Source of the DNA: Chloroflexota bacterium
Lineage (GTDB): Bacteria > Chloroflexota > Limnocylindria > P2-11E
NCBI GenBank assembly: GCA_013695575.1
Contig: JACDAF010000082.1
Coordinates: 1-5,870 of the forward strand
Length of the DNA stretch: 5,870 bases
Direction: 5' to 3'
Shown: positions 1 to 5,843 of the stretch, piece after piece
Layout of the letters: each line of letters starts with the position of its first letter
How positions within the stretch are numbered: position 1 is the stretch's first letter
The notes under the pieces: generated by a model
Told to the model about the DNA's origin: nothing
Database searches by the model: none
What the model saw: only the letters and a program-made list of their open reading frames with translations
Program-made: the position numbers and the translations under genes

Positions 1-9
1 CTGAAGGAG

Positions 10-990
10 GTGGAGAAGTCGAACGTGCAGGCCGTGCACGACACGCTGATGGAGGAGTTCCGGCGCGACGAGCGGTACATCCTGCTCGGCGAGGACGTGG
101 GCGCCCGCGGCGGCGTGTTCAGGGTGAGCGAGGGATTCCTCGACGAGTTCGGCAAGGACCGCATCATCGACACCCCGCTCGCCGAGTCGGCGATCGTCGG
201 CGTCGCGATCGGCGCGGCGGTAGGCGGGCTCCGGCCGGTCGCCGAGATCCAGTTCGCGGACTTCAGCGCGCCGGCCTTCGAGCAGATCGTCGATGAGGCC
301 GCACGCATCCGGTACCGCTCGAACGGCGCGTTCGGCGTGCCGCTCGTGATCCGGATGCCTTGGGGCGGCGGCGTCCACGGAGGGCTCTACCACTCGCAGT
401 CCCTCGAGGCCTTCTACGCGCACGTGCCCGGGCTGAAGGTGGTCGTCCCGAGCACACCCCATGACATCACCGGGATGTTGCGCTCGGCCCTTCGCGATCC
501 CGACCCGGTGATCTTTCTCGAGCACAAGGCGACGTACCGCGCGGTGCGCGGCGAGGTTCCCGATGGCGACTACACGATCCCGCTCGGACCCGCTGACGTG
601 AAGCGGGAGGGGACCGACATCACGGTGTACGCCTACGGGCTCATGCTGCATCGTTGTCTTGCCGCGGCCGAATCGCTCGTGGCCGAAGGGATCTCCGTCG
701 ACCTCGTCGACGTTCGCAGCCTCCGGCCGCTCGACGTCGAGACGATCATCCGCGAGGCCCGGCGGACGGGGAAGTGCCTCATCGTGTATGAGGACAACCG
801 TATGTTCGCGGCGGGCGCGGAGATCGCCGCGCTGATCGCCGAGGAGGCCTTCGACAGTCTCGACGCGCCCGTGATGCGCTACGGTGGACCCGAGATCCCC
901 GCGACCCCTATGAACAAGCCGCAGGAAGACTGGTACATGCCGAACTCTGACCGTATCGCGGCCAAGATGCGCGAGTTGGCGAGGTATTAG
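10..990 (+). CDS. 2-oxoacid dehydrogenase E1 component, beta subunit (branched-chain/pyruvate type)
   Basis: Beta subunit of the thiamine-diphosphate-dependent alpha2beta2 E1 enzyme, which decarboxylates a 2-oxoacid and passes the acyl group to lipoyl-E2 in the cytoplasm. The 326 residues match the usual length of about 325. The N-terminal transketolase-type pyrimidine domain covers about residues 4-180, with GEDVG at 28-31 and onward, PLAESAIVG at 56-64 (E59 is the expected thiamine-activating glutamate), QFADF at 81-85 and YHSQS at 127-131 (H128 matches the conserved histidine). The C-terminal transketolase domain covers about 195-318. The motif set resembles branched-chain E1 beta more than pyruvate E1, but substrate cannot be fixed from sequence. 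The GTG at 10 gives an N-terminus of normal length, but the frame is open to base 1, so the true start may lie outside. The alpha subunit is not visible. Four bases separate it from E2, so the two are probably co-transcribed. Confidence 0.95.
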   Translation: MEKSNVQAVHDTLMEEFRRDERYILLGEDVGARGGVFRVSEGFLDEFGKDRIIDTPLAESAIVGVAIGAAVGGLRPVAEIQFADFSAPAFEQIVDEAARIRYRSNGAFGVPLVIRMPWGGGVHGGLYHSQSLEAFYAHVPGLKVVVPSTPHDITGMLRSALRDPDPVIFLEHKATYRAVRGEVPDGDYTIPLGPADVKREGTDITVYAYGLMLHRCLAAAESLVAEGISVDLVDVRSLRPLDVETIIREARRTGKCLIVYEDNRMFAAGAEIAALIAEEAFDSLDAPVMRYGGPEIPATPMNKPQEDWYMPNSDRIAAKMRELARY

Positions 991-994
991 CCGT

Positions 995-2401
995 ATGGGA
1001 TTCGAGTTGAGGATGCCGAAGCTCGGGGAGTCCGTCACTGAGGGGACGATCGGCAAGTGGCTGAAGCAGCCCGGTGAGCAAGTGACGAAATACGACCTGC
1101 TGGTCGAGGTCCAGACGGACAAGGTGAACACCGAGATCCCGTCCGAGGTCGATGGCACGCTTTCCGAGATCAAGGTGCAGGAGGGCGAGACCGTCGCGGT
1201 CGGGACCGTGCTCGCGATCTTCGAGACCGCTGGCGGCGCCACCCAGGCGCAGCCCGCGGAAGCGAAGGCCGACGCGAAGCCCGCCGAAGCGGGCACCGCC
1301 GCCGCGGCCCAGAATGCCGGCGACGGCAACGCGACCGCCGCGCCCGCGGCCGCGGAAGCGCCGGCGCCCACCGCAACGGGCGAGGCCACCGCGCAGACCG
1401 CGTCAGCAAAGGCCGCGCCCGCCGCCGCCCAGACCGCGCCGGCGCGGTCCCGGCAGTCGGACGGCGCTGAAGGCAACGGCAAGACCGCCACGGGAGCCGA
1501 CGTGCGCGCAACACCCGCAGTGCGCAAGCTCGCCGCCGAGCACGGCATCGATCTCTCGCGGGTGCAGGGGACCGGTCTCGGCGGGAGAGTGTCGCGGCAG
1601 GACATCGAGGCATTCATCGGGCAGGGCGCGGATGCCCCGGACGCAGCGGGTGACGGCGCGTCGCGTCCTGAGTCCGCCGCTGCCGCGAAGCCCGCACCGC
1701 TGCAGGGCGACACTCCTGTCCCGTTGACGCAGATGCGCCGCGCGATCGCTGCGAACATGGTGCAGGCGTGGTCAGCGCCTCACGCGCATGCCGCGATGGA
1801 AGTCGACATGACGAATCTCATGCGCCTGCGCGAGACTGCGAGGGCCGACTTCCAGAAGCGGGAAGGCTTCGATCTCTCGCCCGCGGCCTTCATCGTGAAG
1901 GCCGCCGTCGAGGCGCTCGCCGCCGTCGCTTCGGTCAACTCGTCATGGACGGATCAGGGCCTGGTGATGCGGAAGGCGATCAACGTCGGGTATGCGGTCG
2001 CTCTCGGGGACGAGGGCCTCGTGGTGCCGGTGATCCGCGACGCCGACGGCAAGAGCATCACCGGGCTCATGCGCGCGATCCGCGACGTCGTCGACCGCGC
2101 CAAGGCGAAGAAGCTCACGCTCGACGACTTCCAGGGCGGCACGTTCACGGTGAACAACACCGGCCCGCTCGGCACGTTCGTGTCGAGCCCGATCGTCCCG
2201 CCGGGTCAGGCGGCCATCGTGTCGGCAGAGGCGATCCGCAAGCGCCTGGTCGTGATGGAGGATGATTCCATCGCGATTCGGTCGATGATGAATCTCGTGA
2301 TCGGGTTCGATCACCGCGCCATCGACGGCTCGACCGCCGCCCGATTCCTCGCCACGATGCGTCAGTGGCTCGAGGGCATCACTGAGGCCGTGTCCCTTTG
2401 A
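995..2401 (+). CDS. 2-oxoacid dehydrogenase E2, dihydrolipoamide acyltransferase
   Basis: Core E2 of a 2-oxoacid dehydrogenase complex. It carries the acyl group on a swinging lipoyl arm and transfers it to CoA. The 468 residues show the classic order. A single lipoyl domain spans 1-77, with modification lysine K43 in QTDKVNTEIPS. An Ala/Pro/Thr-rich flexible linker spans about 80-168. A peripheral-subunit (E1/E3) binding domain spans about 170-208 (starting ATPAVRKLA, with GTGLGGRVSRQDI). A second Ala-rich linker leads to the catalytic domain, about 240-468, with the active-site HRAIDG at 440-445 (H440, D444). The ATG at 995 starts directly at the lipoyl domain and has GAGG at 981-984 as a ribosome site inside the end of the E1 beta gene. 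K43 is the substrate of the LipB and LipA proteins encoded next. Acetyl versus branched-chain acyl specificity cannot be decided here. Confidence 0.95.
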   Translation: MGFELRMPKLGESVTEGTIGKWLKQPGEQVTKYDLLVEVQTDKVNTEIPSEVDGTLSEIKVQEGETVAVGTVLAIFETAGGATQAQPAEAKADAKPAEAGTAAAAQNAGDGNATAAPAAAEAPAPTATGEATAQTASAKAAPAAAQTAPARSRQSDGAEGNGKTATGADVRATPAVRKLAAEHGIDLSRVQGTGLGGRVSRQDIEAFIGQGADAPDAAGDGASRPESAAAAKPAPLQGDTPVPLTQMRRAIAANMVQAWSAPHAHAAMEVDMTNLMRLRETARADFQKREGFDLSPAAFIVKAAVEALAAVASVNSSWTDQGLVMRKAINVGYAVALGDEGLVVPVIRDADGKSITGLMRAIRDVVDRAKAKKLTLDDFQGGTFTVNNTGPLGTFVSSPIVPPGQAAIVSAEAIRKRLVVMEDDSIAIRSMMNLVIGFDHRAIDGSTAARFLATMRQWLEGITEAVSL

Positions 2402-2461
2402 TCCCCCGCGCCTGCGCCGACCACAGCCGCTCCGGCGCGGTGGGCCCTGCGGCTCGCTCGG
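2399..2461. repeat. 63-bp direct repeat, copy 1
   Basis: The first of two direct copies between the E2 gene and lipA. It begins at the E2 stop codon TGA (2399-2401). It matches copy 2 at 61 of 63 positions, differing at 2414 (G versus A) and 2455 (C versus G); the repeat period is 81 bp. Each copy holds an inverted repeat, CCGCGCC (2406-2412) with GGCGCGG (2434-2440), and an overlapping alternative stem GCGCCG (2414-2419) with CGGCGC (2433-2438). No T-run follows, so a classic intrinsic terminator is not supported. Function unknown. Confidence 0.9.
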
Positions 2462-2479
2462 GCACAGCCCTCGCCCGCC

Positions 2480-2542
2480 TGATCCCCCGCGCCTACGCCG
2501 ACCACAGCCGCTCCGGCGCGGTGGGCCCTGCGGCTGGCTCGG
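2480..2542. repeat. 63-bp direct repeat, copy 2
   Basis: The second copy of the intergenic element, separated from copy 1 by 18 bp of non-repeated sequence. It keeps the CCGCGCC/GGCGCGG arms (2487-2493 and 2515-2521). The G-to-A change at 2495 removes the outermost pair of the alternative stem seen in copy 1. It ends 13 bases before the lipA start and just upstream of its ribosome site, so transcripts reading from E2 into lipA would carry both structures. Confidence 0.9.
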
Positions 2543-2543
2543 C

Positions 2544-2548
2544 AGGAA
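2544..2548 (+). promoter_or_regulatory. Ribosome binding site of lipA
   Basis: AGGAA lies 7 bases before the ATG at 2556, supporting that start. A minimal start-stop pair, ATG TAG (2548-2553), sits between the site and the real start. No convincing promoter hexamers were seen in the 154-nt gap, so lipA is probably transcribed from upstream. Confidence 0.5.
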
Positions 2549-2555
2549 TGTAGCC

Positions 2556-3518
2556 ATGGCCGAGCTTGCGCCGATCCGCTTCGAGATGCCCGGCGAGATC
2601 GAGCGTCCGCGGTCGCGCGGACGCAGCGGCGCCAATGCCGTGGTGCCGATCGATCGCTCGAGGCCCGCGTGGCTCAAGGTCCGCCTCCCCACCGGGCCGC
2701 AGGTCGAGCAGCTCCGCACGCTCATGCGCTCGAAGGAGCTGCACACCGTCTGCGAGGAGGCGCACTGCCCGAACATGGCTGAGTGCTGGGGCGCGGGCAC
2801 CGCGACCTTCATGATCCTGGGCGACACCTGCACACGGTCGTGCGGCTTCTGCGCCGTCAAGTCCGGGCGTCCGACGGAGCTTGACCTGGGGGAGCCGGCA
2901 CGAGTGGGGGATGCGGTCGCCCGCATGGGGCTCGGCCACGCCGTCGTGACGAGCGTGAACCGCGACGAATTGAACGACGGCGGTGCGGCGATCTTCGCCC
3001 AGACCATCCGGGAGGTCCGCCGTCGCGCACCCGGGACCACGATCGAAGTCCTCATCCCGGACTTCCGCGGCGTCCTCGGCGCGCTCGATATCGTGCTGGA
3101 GGCACGCCCTGACATCCTGAACCACAACACGGAGACCGTGCCGCGCCTGTACCCCCGCGTCCGTCCGCAGGCGGTCTACGAGCGATCGCTCGAGGTGCTG
3201 CGCCACACCAAGGCCAGGGCGCCCGGGCTCGTGTGCAAGAGCGGGATCATGCTCGGGCTCGGCGAGACGCGCCTCGAGGTGCTGCGCACCATGGGCGAGA
3301 TTCGGGCCCAGGGCACGGACATCATCACCATCGGGCAGTACCTCCGACCGTCGCCGCAGCACCTCCCGATCGAGCGCTACTGGACCCCGGACGAGTTCGA
3401 AGAGCTGCGTGTCTCCGGGATGGCGATGGGCTACGCGCATGTGGAGTCGGGTCCGCTCGTGCGCTCCTCGTACCACGCGGAGCGGCACGTGGGGCTCGCG
3501 ACCGTCGCCTCGCGATGA
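2556..3518 (+). CDS. lipA: Lipoyl synthase (radical SAM)
   Basis: Radical S-adenosylmethionine enzyme that inserts two sulfur atoms at C6 and C8 of protein-bound octanoyl groups, making lipoyl cofactor on E2. The 320 residues are of typical length. The auxiliary iron-sulfur cluster motif is C66-X4-C71-X5-C77. The radical SAM cluster motif is C92-X3-C96-X2-C99 in CTRSCGFC. Family signatures VTSVNRDEL (131-139), NHNTETV (189-195), GQYLRPS (260-266) and the C-terminal RSSYHA (303-308), which contains the serine ligand of the auxiliary cluster, are all intact. The ATG at 2556 has an AGGAA site. The stop overlaps the lipB start as ATGA, implying translational coupling. Placed after E2, its protein substrate is encoded in the same cluster. 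Confidence 0.98.
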   Translation: MAELAPIRFEMPGEIERPRSRGRSGANAVVPIDRSRPAWLKVRLPTGPQVEQLRTLMRSKELHTVCEEAHCPNMAECWGAGTATFMILGDTCTRSCGFCAVKSGRPTELDLGEPARVGDAVARMGLGHAVVTSVNRDELNDGGAAIFAQTIREVRRRAPGTTIEVLIPDFRGVLGALDIVLEARPDILNHNTETVPRLYPRVRPQAVYERSLEVLRHTKARAPGLVCKSGIMLGLGETRLEVLRTMGEIRAQGTDIITIGQYLRPSPQHLPIERYWTPDEFEELRVSGMAMGYAHVESGPLVRSSYHAERHVGLATVASR

Positions 3519-4264
3519 GCGCCGCGATCGTCGCGACCTGGCTCGGCCGGCGGCCCTACCTGGAGGCGTGGCGGCTGCAGGAGGCTATCGCCTCGCGGGT
3601 GCGCGCGGGCGGCGCGGACCGCTTGTTACTCCTCGAGCACGATCCCGTCTACACGATCGGCAAGCGCGGCTCGACGGCGAACCTCCTGGCGAGCCCTCGG
3701 GAGCTCCGCGACGCGGGTGCGGCGGTCTATCGCGTGGACCGCGGCGGCGACATCACCTACCACGGCCCCGGACAGCTCGTCGGCTACCCGCTCGTCGCGC
3801 TCGGCGAGGCACCGGACCTCGTCGCCTATGTGCGTGCGATCGAGGATGCGCTCATCGCAGCCCTTGCGTCGTACGGCATCGCCGCGCGGGCGGAGAAGGG
3901 CAAGACGGGCGTCTGGGCCGACCTCGAGGACGGGCGGCCCGCAAAGGTCGCCGCGATCGGCGTCCGAGTCTCGCGTGGTGTTTCCTCGCACGGATTCGCA
4001 CTGAACGTGTCGACGGACCTCGAGGCGTTCGGTCGCATGATCCCCTGTGGCTTCGCCCACGAGGTCGCGTCGCTCGCCCGGCTCGGTGTACGCGCCACGC
4101 CGGTGGAGGTCGGTCGCCGCTGCGCCACGACGCTCGCGGAGCGCCTCGGTCGTGAGCTCGCGTGGACCGAGATCGTCGAGCCGCCACGCGAGGATGAGAT
4201 CGCGCCAGACGCACCCGTACGAGCAGCTCGCGATCTCATCGAGGATGCCGCGGTCGGCGTCTGA
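3515..4264 (+). CDS. lipB: Lipoyl(octanoyl) transferase
   Basis: Moves octanoate from octanoyl-acyl carrier protein to the lipoyl-domain lysine of E2 and related proteins, the step before LipA. The 249 residues contain RGGDITYHGPGQLVGYPL at 76-93 (H83), KTGVWAD at 130-136, KVAAIGVR at 144-151 with the expected catalytic lysine K144, SSHGFALNV at 157-165, and IPCGF at 176-180 with the expected catalytic cysteine C178. The reading frame stays open far upstream inside lipA, but the family N-terminus fits the ATG at 3515, which overlaps the lipA stop (ATGA, 4 nt). No strong ribosome site precedes it, consistent with coupling. With lipA next door, the cell can make lipoate de novo on the E2 encoded here. 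Confidence 0.97.
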   Translation: MSAAIVATWLGRRPYLEAWRLQEAIASRVRAGGADRLLLLEHDPVYTIGKRGSTANLLASPRELRDAGAAVYRVDRGGDITYHGPGQLVGYPLVALGEAPDLVAYVRAIEDALIAALASYGIAARAEKGKTGVWADLEDGRPAKVAAIGVRVSRGVSSHGFALNVSTDLEAFGRMIPCGFAHEVASLARLGVRATPVEVGRRCATTLAERLGRELAWTEIVEPPREDEIAPDAPVRAARDLIEDAAVGV

Positions 4265-4269
4265 GAGCC

Positions 4270-4704
4270 ATGATGATCCGCGAGGCCCCGGCGACCGAGC
4301 TCACGGTCGCGAGCCGGATCCTCGCGCGAGCCGGGGTCCTGGCCGAGGACGGGCGCATGGCACTGCTCGTGGGCAGCGAGGTCGTGTACCTCGCCGCGCG
4401 CGGGATCGCGGTCGCGTCGATGACTCCCTACGACGTCGCCGCGCTGCGGCTTGCGGACGGCCTGCCGCTCGGCGGGGACGCGCCTGACGACGCGGAGCGG
4501 TACCTCGCCGCGCTCCGCAGCTCGACGTTGGCCCGCGCCGCCGCCCTACGCCGCGACCACACCGTCGTCACGGCTCCGAGCGCCCGCGCGTGCGTTGCCG
4601 CGCTTCTGGGCCGCCCCTATGAGGAGCTGGAGAACGAGGCCCGCCTCACCGGCGCGCTCTTCGGTGCATACCCGCCAGGCTCCGGTGACACTGGCTCGTC
4701 GTGA
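4270..4704 (+). CDS. Hypothetical protein, possibly a degenerate and truncated class II aldolase/adducin-like domain
   Basis: A 144-residue ORF five bases after lipB and probably in the same transcript. ATG codons at 4270 and 4273 both fit; the ribosome site is weak. Residues about 12-64 (ASRILARAGVLAEDGRMAL, then a VVYLAARGIAVASMTPYDVA stretch and LADG) follow the order of the class II aldolase N-terminal region: helix, Gly-Asn loop, strand, P-R-G, T-P-x-D. Residues 94-112 (RRDHTVVTAPSARACVAAL) sit where that family has R-P-D-x-x-A-V-x-H-x-H. The zinc-binding H-x-H is absent (TAP instead), and the only histidine is H97. Metal-dependent aldol cleavage is therefore unlikely. The length is well short of the roughly 200 or more residues of the family. 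The assignment is by eye and tentative; the gene could equally be an unrelated family or a decaying one. Confidence 0.6.
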   Translation: MMIREAPATELTVASRILARAGVLAEDGRMALLVGSEVVYLAARGIAVASMTPYDVAALRLADGLPLGGDAPDDAERYLAALRSSTLARAAALRRDHTVVTAPSARACVAALLGRPYEELENEARLTGALFGAYPPGSGDTGSS

Positions 4705-4736
4705 GGTCCTGATCTCCGCGGGCTACGAGCGCGCGG

Positions 4737-4759
4737 TGGCGGGTGCGTGCGGACCGCCA
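4737..4759. terminator. Weak hairpin in the convergent gap
   Basis: TGGCGG (4737-4742) and CCGCCA (4754-4759) form a 6-bp perfect stem with an 11-base loop. It lies in the 95-nt gap between the convergent genes ending at 4704 and 4800. It could act on either strand, but no T-run follows on either side. In DNA this rich in GC such a stem could be chance. Nothing else recognisable was seen in 4705-4799. Confidence 0.25.
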
Positions 4760-4799
4760 GCTCCCCCGAGAGTCGATCGCTCCGCATGGCCGCGGCGCC

Positions 4800-5069
4800 T
4801 CAAGCGGGCGGCTCGCGATCCGGCACCGCCGCGACGTCGGGGTCCGCGCCGAGCGCCACCTTCTTCCGGCGCTTGCGTTTCTCGAACGGGCCGCGGACGT
4901 CAAAGCCGAGCTCGAACTGCTCCGTCGCGTTGAGCAGCGCGTCGCCGGGAGCGAGGCCGATCACGCGCACAAGGTCGTCGTAGAGACGCGCGAAGCGCTC
5001 TCGCTCCTCCTCACCCCGGACAACGCTTGGGTACGCCGGTGGCTCGAGCCGCCCGGCCTTCGCGCTCAC
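4800..5069 (-). CDS. Hypothetical protein, coupled to the GYD-domain gene
   Basis: An 89-residue protein that I do not recognise. Its GTG start (5067-5069) overlaps the stop of the GYD gene as GTGA, a 4-nt overlap typical of translational coupling. Codon third positions are strongly G or C, as in the neighbours, which supports real coding. The N-terminal 45 residues look helical and charged (GEEERERFARLYDDLVRVIG at 19-38). A more mixed part follows (NATEQFELGFDVRGPFE, 47-63), then a very basic run KRKRRKK (64-70) and a Pro/Asp-containing tail. There is no signal peptide or membrane segment. The basic run could bind nucleic acid or another acidic partner, but this is only a guess. Its function is best sought together with the GYD protein. 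Confidence 0.7.
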   Translation of the reverse strand: MSAKAGRLEPPAYPSVVRGEEERERFARLYDDLVRVIGLAPGDALLNATEQFELGFDVRGPFEKRKRRKKVALGADPDVAAVPDREPPA

Positions 5070-5362
5070 TTGCCTTTCTTGGCGATCGCTCGCACGAACT
5101 GCTCGACCGGCAACGCGGACAGCGTCTCGATGGAGACCGTTCCGCGAGCGCCGAGGTTGACCGAGATACGCGCGATCACCTCGTTGTCCTTGGCTTCGAC
5201 GATGTTGACGAAGTCGTAGCGGCCGAGGGTCGCGTACTGCGCGACGACACGCGCGCCCTGCGCCTCGATCTCCTGGTTCACCTCTTTGATGCGCCGCGGG
5301 TTCGACTGCAGCGTCTTGATGCCTGCAGAGCTCACCTTCGTCAGCAACACGTACGTGGCCAC
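5066..5362 (-). CDS. GYD-domain-containing protein
   Basis: A 98-residue soluble protein of the GYD family, small dimeric alpha/beta-barrel-like proteins of unproven biochemical role, common in bacteria and archaea. Visible family features are the start ATYVLLTKVS, NPRRIKEVNQEIEAQGARVV (21-40), AQYATLGRYDFVNIVEA (41-57, carrying the family's G-x-Y-D) and RGTVSIETLSALP (73-85). The frame runs open upstream to 5821, but that part is antisense to the DUF2203 gene. The family N-terminus fits the GTG at 5360-5362, which has GGGAGGG (plus-strand 5368-5374) five bases ahead. The gene is divergent from the DUF2203 gene and leads a two-gene unit with the 89-residue ORF downstream. Confidence 0.93.
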   Translation of the reverse strand: MATYVLLTKVSSAGIKTLQSNPRRIKEVNQEIEAQGARVVAQYATLGRYDFVNIVEAKDNEVIARISVNLGARGTVSIETLSALPVEQFVRAIAKKGK

Positions 5363-5367
5363 ATCGT

Positions 5368-5374
5368 CCCTCCC
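5368..5374 (-). promoter_or_regulatory. Ribosome binding site of the GYD gene
   Basis: On the minus strand this reads GGGAGGG, five bases before the GTG start at 5362. It decides the start within a frame that otherwise stays open for another 153 codons. Confidence 0.7.
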
Positions 5375-5403
5375 TCGCGGTCTTTTGGGTCGCGTCCGGC
5401 GAT

Positions 5404-5417
5404 CCCGCTCCAGCGGG
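5404..5417. promoter_or_regulatory. 14-bp dyad in the divergent intergenic region
   Basis: CCCGCT (5404-5409) and AGCGGG (5412-5417) are perfect inverted arms separated by two bases. The dyad lies between the divergent GYD and DUF2203 genes, about 40 bp from the GYD start and 55 bp from the DUF2203 start. It is a reasonable place for a regulator to act on both genes, but a 6-bp GC-rich arm is weak evidence. Confidence 0.3.
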
Positions 5418-5458
5418 TCGGGGCTCCGAATCGCCAAGGGACCCGCGAGACGAGACAC

Positions 5459-5464
5459 TAGGGT
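5459..5464 (+). promoter_or_regulatory. Candidate -10 box, TAGGGT, of the DUF2203 gene
   Basis: TAGGGT fits the TANNNT form of the housekeeping -10 hexamer in GC-rich bacteria. It ends six bases before the ATG at 5471, so transcription would be predicted to start at or next to the A of the start codon, giving a leaderless mRNA. No good -35 hexamer is seen 16-18 bases upstream. The same bases (GGGTGAGG) could instead be a poor ribosome site. Confidence 0.4.
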
Positions 5465-5470
5465 GAGGAT

Positions 5471-5794
5471 ATGCCGAGGTTCACGCGCGCGACGGCCGAA
5501 GCGGTGCTGCCGCAGGCCGAGCCGCTGCTCGAGGATCTGCAGCGTCGCGTCGCGGCGTACCGCCGCAACGCGAGCGATCCCGTCGCGCGGGAGATCCGCG
5601 CGTTGATCGTCGAGCTGGACGGGCTGGGCGTCGAGGTCAAGGATCCGGGGCTGGGGCTCATCGACTTCCGCGCGATGCGGGATGGTCGCGAGATCTGTCT
5701 CTGCTGGAAGCTCGGTGATGGCCCGCGGATCCTGTACTGGCACGATCTCGACGCCGGCTTCGCCGGTCGGCGCGCGATCGACCCGCTGAACTAG
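5471..5794 (+). CDS. DUF2203 family protein
   Basis: A 107-residue soluble protein of the DUF2203 family, whose function is not established. The N-terminal half is a pair of charged helices (RATAEAVLPQAEPLLEDLQR, 6-25, and a REIRALIVELDGLG region, 40-53). The C-terminal half carries the conserved signatures LGVEVKDPGLGLIDF (52-66), CLCWKLGD (76-83) and YWHDLDAGFAGR (89-100). It is slightly shorter than many members, mainly because the loop between the helices is short. The ATG at 5471 fits the family N-terminus. GAGG lies only two bases upstream, which is too close for a normal ribosome site and fits the leaderless reading. The GYD gene diverges from it. Confidence 0.92.
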   Translation: MPRFTRATAEAVLPQAEPLLEDLQRRVAAYRRNASDPVAREIRALIVELDGLGVEVKDPGLGLIDFRAMRDGREICLCWKLGDGPRILYWHDLDAGFAGRRAIDPLN

Positions 5795-5832
5795 CGAGAA
5801 GTGGCCTCGATCGCAACCCACGGCAGGAGTGC

Positions 5833-5837
5833 GGAGG
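5833..5837 (+). promoter_or_regulatory. Ribosome binding site of the next gene
   Basis: GGAGG, six bases before the ATG at 5844: near-ideal spacing and the strongest Shine-Dalgarno sequence in the window. Confidence 0.6.
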
Positions 5838-5843
5838 CACCGG

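Noticed and set aside
1240..1500. Repetitive Ala/Pro/Thr-coding stretch as a possible DNA repeat array
   Set aside because: It is the normal flexible linker between the lipoyl and subunit-binding domains. No regular repeat unit or CRISPR-like spacing is present.
1152..1727. Overlapping frames in both directions across the E2 linker
   Set aside because: These are Arg/Pro-rich shadows created by the GC-rich Ala/Pro linker codons of E2.
2402..2555. Intrinsic terminator or riboswitch before lipA
   Set aside because: Stems are present but there is no T-run, and no known riboswitch pattern is recognisable. Only the direct repeats can be supported.
1943..3130. Long minus-strand open frame (395 codons) opposite E2 and lipA
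   Set aside because: It is antisense to two unmistakable genes, rich in Arg, Gly and Pro, has no family motif and spans the repeat gap. Long antisense frames are expected at this GC content.
2493..3488. Minus-strand open frame of 331 codons opposite lipA
   Set aside because: lipA with all its cysteine motifs lies on the other strand, and the antisense product has no recognisable domain.
3233..3514. N-terminal extension of lipB inside lipA
   Set aside because: The 94 extra residues are a His/Arg-rich shadow of lipA. The family N-terminus begins at the ATG at 3515.
4743..5219. Plus-strand open frames of 158 and 144 codons across 4743-5461
   Set aside because: They are antisense to the GYD gene and its coupled ORF, which have ribosome sites, an overlap and G/C-rich third positions.
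5363..5821. 153-codon extension of the GYD gene on the minus strand
   Set aside because: The extension is antisense to the DUF2203 gene and unlike any GYD protein. The GTG at 5362 has a good ribosome site.
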